Positions 55,871-64,000 of a DNA stretch of 64,000 nucleotides are shown here, piece by piece. The notes under the pieces were generated by a model. That model searched no databases, was not told where the DNA came from, and saw only the letters and a list, made by a program, of their open reading frames with translations. Within the stretch, counting starts at the first letter, position 1, and every line of letters starts with the position of its first letter. Both the position numbers and the translations under genes were made by a program. This stretch comes from Benincasa hispida (taxonomy: Eukaryota; Streptophyta; Magnoliopsida; Cucurbitales; Cucurbitaceae): assembly GCF_009727055.1 (NCBI RefSeq), contig NC_052350.1, forward strand, positions 14,023,658 through 14,087,657. The letters run 5' to 3'.

Positions 55871-57735
55871 TGGAAAAGTTGGCATGCGCAGCGGAAATGA
55901 GAATCGATTTTACTCTAATTACTCAAATTAAACATGCAACCCAAATGAATTAATTAGGGTTACTTTGAAATAATACCTTTGAAGCTCCCGAAACTCGTCT
56001 ATCTCCACTCGAACACGAATCGGACAATCACTAGAGCTGACCTACTATCCTTTGGACTCAGACCGGGTTGTGGGACCCGATGGATGAAGAACCCGAGAGA
56101 GAGAAAAAGAGAAGGAAATAGTAAAGTGATATTTGGGTTGGGTTTGGATTTTTTCATCCCAATTTTTAAAACTAATTTTGCAAAATTTTCAAAAGTCTTT
56201 AATCCAAAATGACAAGCCCATATTTATAGAAAAGGGCCATGCAAAATTGCATGAAATAACTTTATAAAAACCCAACACCTAGAATCCACTCACTAAGTGG
56301 GCTTAATGTCTCCACTATAAGCCAACACCTAGCCGACTATTTTGTTAGTAGAATTATCCAACAAAAGTTTGGATTTTCCTACTAACTTTAGTCAAAGGGC
56401 AAAATAGTCATTTGGTCAAAATCAAACTTTGACCAAAAAGTCAACATTTTGACTTTTTATGATTTTTTTCGTATTGAACGCATTGTTTTTCTTGAGATTC
56501 AAATCACATTTGGTATAAGGTCGGTCAAAGTTTGACTTTTCAAAGTTAAAAGTCAACTCTTTGACTTTTTACATCTTTGAACATTTTGATTATTTTCGAG
56601 CTTCCGAATATGAACGTATTCATATTTTTTATATTTAAAGCACATTTAAATATTAAAGCTATATCTCTAAACTAAAAAAACCGACCACTATATCACATAT
56701 ACTTGTCGATTTCTCTCTCTACACCTAATTCAAATTATTCTATCATACTGTTCTAAGTTTATTCCATATGAGCTAGTAAGGGAACCTAATGAACCTATAG
56801 ATCATGGGCTCCTACGATCCGAGATTAGCTGGCTAAACTCTTTAGATGGAGCTAATCAACATTCATTAACTCGTGGGTCATTCCACTATAGTCCTGTAAT
56901 TGCACTCCCCTCTCTATAAATATATTTGTGTCCATATGATATAACCATGATTAGTAAGCTAATCCTTTACAGGTTGTTCGTAATCTCGGCTAGGTCATAA
57001 AAACTGTTTTACCCCTGAGACTACATCTTATTCCTTAAGTTCCACTGATCCTCTAATGAACAATTGGTTTAAGGTCCAACCTATAAACCGAACCCCTCTC
57101 GAGCCAATAAGAGGGTAGGGCCCCTTGTAGACCTGGATTCAGTACTAAAGGGAACAACCTATCTACTGTCCCTATAATGTGTAGGAGTGAATTTCGTCTT
57201 GCACCCTATGTTCCCAGCTATCCACCTGATCTTACCCCTGAAATAGGAGGCTTATTGGGCCAGCAATAATGAGCTGCCCTCACCTATGCAGATCTAAGGA
57301 TAATTCCGAGTGAACAGGAGTTCATAGTTAACCCAGGATTAAGATTAAGTTACCTAGGTCATCAATTAACGAAATAGTCAGTTTTGTACATTAAACGACA
57401 TATAGAACTTAAAAAGTGACTATTTCTGGTTCAGTCTTATATAAACTCTTTACATAGGATGCCCCCATTGTTTGTACTAACTACAAAATGGGTCGCATCC
57501 ATAGTGTCCCCAGAATAAAACGCCCAACCTTATTCATATACTATAGACCATTTTTGTTATATATTTGATCTTGATCCATATTTATGTCACTACATAAAGT
57601 TCAAACTTAAACTTAATAGCCTCGGATCCTTATCATGAATATAAAATTTAAATTTACTAAAGATTTTCAATAACAGCTTTATTAAACAAGAATATGATAT
57701 TACACACTACGAGTTTTAGGACATAAAATCCAACA
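55871..57735 (-). repeat. Solo LTR of another Copia family, inside family-A solo LTR
   Basis: In minus orientation it starts TGTTGGATTTTATGTCC and ends CCAACTTTTCCA. TTATG occurs on both sides (55865-55869 and 57738-57742), with one and two extra bases between it and the LTR ends. Comparison with 61170-61215 shows the family-A LTR is continuous without it. Its body resembles family A distantly but lacks the CGATCG array. Confidence 0.8.
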
Positions 57736-58534
57736 CATTATGCCTCTGTAGTTACATCTATCTCCTTAAGTACCACTGATCCCTCTAGTGAACATAAGTC
57801 ATAGTTCTACTATGACTGAGTCTTCTCTTCCAAAGAGAATCTGTGGCCACTATGTTCAAGCCCCGGAATCAACCCTTAAGGGAGCAATCTCTCTACTTAT
57901 CTCTGTTTCAGAAAAGGAGTGAATTCCATCTTGTGGATTGAGTTCCCAGTTCCCATATCAGACAACTCCCCAAAAAGGTAGGAATGTTTAGTTGGCAATA
58001 TGGCCACTCTCACCCATACTAATCAAAGGACCGCCCTCAAAGGCAGGAGTTCCCAAAACACTCAGGATTAAAGTCGTGTCATCTATGGTCGTTTAGGTGA
58101 GATGTAAGTCTCTAGTGTCAATAGCGTTATATACAGAGTTTAATCATCTCGTGGTCCAGGTCTTATACAAACTCTTTCTATAGGATACCCCTGCTCGCAC
58201 ATCATCTCTATATGAATGGTTAGGATCTACCATCTGTAGTAGTTTACAACACTTGCAAACCTCTACAAAGCGGGTCGTATCCGTAGTGTCACCAAGATCA
58301 GGTATCCCACCTTAATCCTTATACTACAGACCTATTTAGTTATCACTTAAGGCATGATCTACTTGTATATCACATATACATGCTTAAGTTCACATAAGGT
58401 GACCAAGGAGCTTTCTTTATTGGATATGAGTAAATGCCAGAATTAAATAACATTTATTTTATTCGTTAAACAATGTGTATCTTTACAAAACAACGAGACT
58501 CCAGAAAAATTAGGACACTAATCCCAACAGTAGG

Positions 58535-59116
58535 TTCATTGTTGCTAAATGATATGGCAGCATTTAAAGCAACACTAGCATAGTTAGGTTCTGAGTACCT
58601 TGCAGGGGGCACAATTGTTCTTTTTGTCATGTGCCTTGCTAGGGAATAGTTTTGTAGATCTTCTTGTGTCTCTTCTTGTTCACTAGACACATTTTCCCCA
58701 GCCTCAATAGTGTCTTCACTTTCAAATTCTAGGTTCTGTAGAGAGGTAAAAGTTTCATGTTCATTTTGTGGCTCCACCTCAAACCTTGTACTACTAGTCT
58801 TAGACATAAATGTAGGTTGTTGCTTAGTTAACATGAACATTTCATTTTCTCTGAACATTACTTCCCTACTGTTGATACATTTCTTCTCAATAGGATGCCA
58901 CAACCTGTATCCATTCACTCTAGGTGTAAAACCTAGAAACATACACTTGACAGCCCTAGGTTTCAGCTTACCCTGGCTTTGATGCACATACCTCACACTC
59001 CCAAATATCTTCAAGTGCTCCAACTTAGGAGGTTTTCCTGTCCACCTTTCTTCTGGTGTTTTTAGCTCAATAGATTGATGTGGACATCTATTTAGGGTGT
59101 AGACACTATAGGACAC
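58535..59116 (-). pseudogene. Copia element H: integrase C-terminal part
   Basis: An open stretch on the minus strand gives NRCPHQSIELKTPEERWTGK, LEHLKIFGSVRYVH and MFLGFTPRVNGYRLW, the usual end of a Copia integrase. A charged linker with EETQEDLQNYSLARHM follows toward RT. The coding sense continues into 46308-47548 across the family-A solo LTR. Confidence 0.87.
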
Positions 59117-59197
59117 TGCTTTCGCTCAGTATTTCTCAAGCAAAAAAGCATTTGAAAGCTGACACCTAACTCTTTCAAGCACTGCTCTATTGAGTCT

Positions 59198-59832
59198 CTA
59201 AGCAACTCCATTTTTTTCATTTCTCAAGTGTTTAATTTGTTTAGAGGTTTGTTTTTCAATCAAGGTTTTCCATCCTTTAAAGTTCCTAAAAACTTCATCC
59301 TTAGTTTTTAGAAAATAGACCCAACTCTTTCTTGAAAAATCATCAACAAAAGAAAAGAAATACCTTGCTCCACTGAGTGAAGGAGAGTGAGCTAGACCCC
59401 ATAGGTCAGAATGCACATATTTAAGTATCTCTCGGGTAGTATGTTGCCCTTTAGGAAAGCTTTGCCTAGTTTCCTTTCAAAGGAAGGAATCCTCACAGAA
59501 TTTCAGACTGTTCCCAACCCCTTTAGAAAGAATTCCCTATTTTGAAAGAATTTGCAGCCCTTTTCACACTGATATGAGATAGCCTTTTATGCCAAAGCTC
59601 ATCCTCTGTGGGATCTCCATCTAATGCCACTGGGGCTGATTATGTCATTAGAACATCTTTGATGACACACAAACCATTTATCTTACTAGCCACTAAGACC
59701 ACCATTGAGTCTTTAATTATCTCACAAGTGCCTCCAACTCCTCTATATTCACACCCAATGGAGTCAAACATCCCCAAAGATAGGAGATTCCTCTTCAAGG
59801 TAGGAACATGCCTCACATTCTTAATGACCTTC
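59198..59832 (-). pseudogene. Copia element H: protease end and integrase N-terminal part
   Basis: From high to low coordinate: post-protease sequence VRHVPTLKRNLLSLGMFDSI, a broken zinc-binding region, then the integrase core start MHSDLWGLAH and YFFSFVDDFSRKSWVYFLKT. Frame changes separate the parts. The N-terminal portion is cut at 59832 by the 3' LTR of the next element. Confidence 0.85.
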
Positions 59833-61978
59833 TGAAGGAAATCAGATTCGAGATTTCCATGAGCAACGGAAACAAGATTATTCCAAATCACAATCATGAA
59901 TGAACATAATATTTACAGTCGACTTCTAACAAGCGGTTATACAAATAATACAGAAATTACAGCATGAAAAACTCAAATGAACAAAGAGAAAAACTCTATG
60001 AACATTTGAAGATGCGTCTCCATGCTCCTTTGTGCAGAACCACTCGAACAATAGTAATCTCGAACACTCAATCTACACGACTGTAACACCGCGCTCATCC
60101 TCAGCGATCGCCTCAACCACGAACTCCTCAGCAACAGCACGAACGACCTCCACAGAACCTCAACGATGTCGAGTTGAGAATGACACCACCAACAAGGCTA
60201 CCTTGGTATTCTTAGTGTGAAAATCTAGAGAGTGGGCTCTGTTCAGACTTGGTATGAGGCAGATGAAGGAGGAAACATTGATCGTGTACACGACTGGCAA
60301 GTGAGAGATGGCAGAGACCTATCGTATAGGTCGATGCCAAATCATTTAGATAAAGCTATGAGTTCGTTTAGCTCATCGTTTAGCTTGGTCTATTGCCTAC
60401 GATCGTTTACTTTGGGCATGTGATCGTTTGGTAAATATTGTGTGATCATTTAGCTCGCCATTGCACGATCGTTTAGCAAGCCCAAGCCATCGTTTAGTAA
60501 ATCTATATTCATTTCACGACTACGTGTGATCCTTTTTGCCAAGAGAAATCTCAAAAAACTTTTATGAAACTTTTCAACAGTTTGTAAATCGTACTAAAAT
60601 TAGAAAAAACCATTTTCCTTTTATCTCACGGTTACCATGAAAATCCAATAACCATCCACTCAATTGGTTATTAAAGAAAAAGAATTAATTATCTAATAAT
60701 TAATATTATTATAAATATAAATGATAACCAACTTATCATACTATATTTATAACCTATACTTTTAATATTTCATCTCATGAAACATATAAACCATAGTTCT
60801 TTTTCTATTCCATGGTACTTAATGTAAATCTCATTTACATCGATCCTCCACTAGATGTATCTTATACATCATACCGATTATATCATATATAATCAAAATA
60901 CATCTTGTCAATTTGAACATTTCAAATCAACACCAAGAACTGATCCTCAACTGAATCCATTGAGCTACCAAGGGGACCTTATGGATTTGTAGCTCGAAGC
61001 TCCAACGGTATATGAATAACTAACTAAACTCTTTAGTCACGGGATCCACCATCCATTAACTGCCAGGCACTCTACTAAAGACCGATAGTTGAACTCTCCT
61101 TACCACAGATATACTTTGTGTCCATCTTAACCAATCAGCAGTGCGATATCCCTTCATAGATCGCTCGTAAGTACAGCTGGGCCAATGACAGTTATGGCCC
61201 TGTAATTACATCTGTCTCCTTAAGTACCACTGATCCCTTTAATGAACATAAGTCATAGTCCTACTATGACGGAGTCTTCTCTTCCAAAGAGAAGTTGTGG
61301 CCACTATGTTTAAGCCCCGGAATCAGTCCTTAAGGGAGCAATCTCTATACTTATCCCTGCTCAGAAATGAGTGAATTCTATCTTGTGGATTGAGTTTCCA
61401 GCTCCCAGATCAGATAAGTTCCCAAAAATGTAGGCATGTTGAGTTGGCAATCTGGCCACTCTCACCCATACTAATCAAAGGACCGCCCTCAAAGACAGGA
61501 GTTCCCAAAACACTCAGGATTGAGGTCGTGTCACCTATTGTCTTTTAGGGGAGATGTAAGTCTTTAGTATCAATGGTGTTATATACAGAGTCTAGTCATC
61601 TCGTGGTTCAGGTCTTATACAAACTCTTATTATAGGACACCCTCGCTCGCACGTCTCCACATGAATGGTCAGGATCTACCATCTGTAGTAGTTTACAAAC
61701 CTTTTAAACCTCTACAAAACGGGTCGTATCCGTAGTGTCACCAGGATCAGGTATCCCACCTTAATCCTCATACTACAAACCCATTTAGGTTATCACTTAA
61801 GGCATGAACCACTTGTATATCATATAAACATGCTTAAGTTCACAAAAGATAACCAAAGAGCTTTGTTTATTGGATATGAGTAAATATCAGAATTAAATAA
61901 CACTTATTTTATTCATTAAACAATGTTATCTTTACAAAATAACGAGACTTCAGGAGAATTAGGACACCAATCCCAACA
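59833..61978 (-). repeat. Family-A 3' LTR of element A4
   Basis: It starts, in element orientation, TGTTGGGATTGGTGTCC at 61978 and ends GATTTCCTTCA at 59833. A polypurine tract (CAAGTGGGAAAT) adjoins its start, marking it as a 3' LTR. A CGATCG array is at about 60270-60500. Confidence 0.88.
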
Positions 61979-62079
61979 ATTTCCCACTTGTCCTAATAAT
62001 TCGAGAGACTATTGTATAATACAATATAAAAATGTACAATATACAATAAACTAGGGCATACCCCAGTATCATCTCCCAC

Positions 62080-62660
62080 TTGTGTTAGACAAGATGCCGC
62101 ATGTCCCGCAGACCCAGACTCTCCAAGTGACCCCCGAACACTTTAGTCGTGAGGGTCTTTGTAAAAGGATCAGCAACGTTGTCTCCGATGCGTCTCATGA
62201 CTATCACATCATGCGAATGCACCAATCTCTCCTGGTCAGTGGTACACTGGTATATTCCATTCTATGTGCTACCCCCGACGAATAACTCTGAGGTTCCTTC
62301 GAATTTTCCACAGCCCCATTGTTATCATAAAACAGTGTGATTTGGAAAATCCATATTTGGAACAACTACTTCCAAATCTGAAATGAAACTTCCTCAGCCA
62401 AACAGCCTCTTAGCTACTTCACAAGCCGGTTAACGTATTCAGTATCCATAGTGGAGTCCGCGATGCATCCTTGCTTGATGTTTAGTCAGACTATACTCCT
62501 CCATTCAGAAGTAAACACTAACCCCGATATCGATTTATGAGAATCCTCGATCTAATCTGAAAGTCAGAGTCTTTGTATCTGTAAGGAATCAGATCCTTAA
62601 TCTCCATACAAAAGCATGTAGTCCCGCATTCTCCGAAACATACTTGAGGATCGTCTTGAC
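62080..62660 (-). pseudogene. RNase H of element A4, disrupted
   Basis: Broken frames contain AVKTILKYV, CEVAKRLFG-type text, FEGTSELF and the end motif HDVIVMRRIGDNVADPFTKT followed by GGHLESLGLRDMRHLV and a stop. Several stops and shifts interrupt it. Confidence 0.75.
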
Positions 62661-62666
62661 CGCCAT

Positions 62667-63347
62667 CTAGTGATCAAATCCTGGATTGGACTGATACCGA
62701 CTGACAATCCCTACTGCATAGCAAATGTCGGGTCTGGTACACAACATTGCATATGTTAAGCTTCCTACAGCAGAAGCATAGGGAATCCGTCTCATCTCCT
62801 CATCTTCTTGAGGTGTCTTAGGACATTGATCCTTAGACAGAATGATTCCATGTCTGAAGGGTAATAAACCCCTTTTGAAATCCTGCATCCTGTACCTGAT
62901 CAACATTTGATCAATGTACGATGCCTGAGACAGGGTTAACTGTTTGTTCTTGCGATCTCGAATGATCTGGATTCCTAGAACATACTGTGCCTCACCCAAA
63001 TCTTTCATTTGGAATTGGGCAACTAGCCAACTCTTAACGTCAGTCAGATACCCTACATTATTTCCAATGAGTAGAATATCATCCACATACAGTACCAGGA
63101 AAGCTACTAAGTTGTTGATAATCTTCTTATAAACACAAGGCTCATCAACATTCTGATTAAAGTCAAATGACTTGACAGCAGTGTCAAATCTGATGTTCCA
63201 AGATCTAGATGCTTGTTTCAGCCCATAAATGGACCTATTAAGCTTGCAAACTCTTTGCTCTTGATCTGGAACTACGAACCCCTCTGGTTGAGTCATATAG
63301 ATGGTCTCATCAAGATTACCATTAAGAAAGACAGTCTTGACGTCCAT
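62667..63347 (-). pseudogene. Reverse transcriptase of element A4, mostly open
   Basis: A 226-codon open stretch reads MDVKTVFLNGNLDETIYMTQ, CKLNRSIYGLKQASRSW, the catalytic box LVLYVDDILLIGNNVG, FQMKDLGEAQYVLGIQIIRD and YASAVGSLTYAMLCTRPDIC. It covers most of a Copia RT with catalytic aspartates present. The upstream RT part, to about 63560, is in other frames with stops, so no complete enzyme is encoded. Confidence 0.9.
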
Positions 63348-63574
63348 TTGCCATATTTCATAATCATAAAATGTGGCTATGGACAGGAGATTCCGATAAA
63401 CTTCAGCATGACAACAAGTGAGAAAGTTTCCTCATAGTTAACTCCCTCAACCTGGATATAACCCTTTTCCACAAGTCTAGCCTTAAAGGTTTGCACATTT
63501 CCATGTACACCTCTCTTTCGCTTAAAGATCCACTTACACCCAATAGGTCTTACCTCATCAGGTGGATCAACAAG

Positions 63575-63960
63575 CTCCTAGACGTTATTGAACTGTTCAA
63601 GGGCTTCAGACTTATGTTGCATTCAGAAGAGATACTCAAACCTTGAATAATCATCTATGAAAGAGATGAAATATGCATACCCACCGCGAGCTCTAACATT
63701 CATCGGATCACAGAGGTCTAAATGTACAAGCTTCAAGGCTTCCTTGGCTCTGTAACCTTTTCCAGTAAAAGGTCGTTTGGTCATCTTGCCTTCGAGGTAT
63801 GATTCACATACCAGCAAGAAGTTTTCTTTTAAACTCTTCAGAAGTCCACTTTTCACCAACTTCTCTCCTATTGAGGTTGATGTGACCTAACCTAAGATGC
63901 CAAAGATGGGCGTTTTCCTTTGGAGAAACCTTTGGTCTTTTAGTTGTGGTTGTTGTACTG
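63575..63960 (-). pseudogene. Integrase N-terminal remnant of element A4
   Basis: The minus strand gives the zinc-binding region (CESYLEGKM, third metal ligand present but the second cysteine changed to tyrosine) and the core start KLVHLDLCDPMNVRARGGYA and YFISFIDDYSRFEYLF. At about 63575 it passes straight into the RT-start linker (VDPPDEVRPIGCKW), so the remainder of integrase was deleted. Confidence 0.82.
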
Positions 63961-64000
63961 AACATTTCAGTGTTAAAACAAGGTTGTTATGACTAACGGC

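Larger units (their letters stand above)
47554..58529 (-). repeat. Family-A solo LTR (split by two later insertions) in element H
   Basis: The LTR is made of 47554-47929, 54929-55869 and 57738-58529. Its ends are TGTTGGGATTAGTGTCC (58529 downward) and GATTTCCTTCA at 47554. A perfect 5-base duplication GTAGG lies at 47549-47553 and 58530-58534. Element H reads continuously across it. It holds an Athila-like element and another solo LTR, so it is older than both. A CGATCG array is at about 55000-55200. Confidence 0.88.
61979..64000 (-). mobile_element. Family-A Copia element A4, internal region (runs off window)
   Basis: Read on the minus strand from the window edge: integrase zinc-binding region and core start, RT, RNase H end, polypurine tract. 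Part of integrase and the start of RT are deleted. Two polypurine-like tracts lie 92 bases apart (61979 and 62071). Together with the LTR on its left it is the 3' half of an element whose other half is outside the window. Confidence 0.87.

Overview
The window looks like nuclear DNA of a flowering plant, a eudicot. It is AT-rich, has one spliced host gene, and from about 22.6 kb to the end is almost entirely nested, decayed LTR retrotransposons. The Copia gag and pol lineages resemble those I know from cucurbit genomes; that placement is an inference from family style, not a measured result. I see no bacterial, organellar, CRISPR, rRNA or functional tRNA genes.

Region 1-22.6 kb is gene-bearing. 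The one confidently recognised host gene is a homolog of Asterix (WDR83OS, a PAT-complex subunit of the ER). It has three exons at 4779-4919, 5015-5115 and 12589-12652, giving 101 aa. Its second intron is 7.47 kb because it has absorbed a complete but decayed antisense Ty1/Copia element (5407-10325, TSD TCAAT), a 351-bp foldback element, a tRNA-derived SINE with an Au-like body and a 70-bp mini-SINE with a perfect 17-bp TSD. Around the gene lie other SINE-like insertions, two long inverted-repeat elements (1922-3140 and 18514-20287), a broken F-box/FBA-like pseudogene (about 15.3-15.9 kb) and a possible decayed gene start on the minus strand near 1.57 kb. A DUF1985 transposon-gene fragment (22621-23046) is cut off by the first LTR of the repeat cluster.

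Region 23-42.5 kb contains related Copia families, here called A and B. They have LTRs of about 2 kb and an unusually long non-coding leader between primer-binding site and gag. Both LTR and leader carry arrays of a degenerate palindrome centred on CGATCG. In order: a B element reduced to two LTRs, an RNase H end and a leader (23047-28438, minus); an A LTR plus leader (28439-31097, plus); an artificial stretch with two Nextera mate-pair junction adapters (31098-31311); a deleted A element (31313-37050, plus); and a third Copia element (F, minus) whose gag is split by a B-family LTR (38943-41022).

Region 42.5-64 kb starts with a Ty3/Gypsy pol fragment carrying two RNase H domains (42551-44265). 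It is followed by a Copia element (H, minus) split by a solo Athila-like LTR (44403-46307) and by a family-A solo LTR (47554-58529, TSD GTAGG). That solo LTR itself contains a gag-protease-only Athila-like element (47935-54928, TSD GAGAC) and another solo LTR (55871-57735). Element H is interrupted once more by the 3' LTR of a further A element (59833-61978), whose internal region runs off the end of the window.

Two places are assembly artefacts: the adapter-bounded stretch at 31098-31311, and a single N at 53028 flanked by an exact 78-bp duplication. Nearly all long reading frames outside the Asterix exons are transposon remnants or chance frames.
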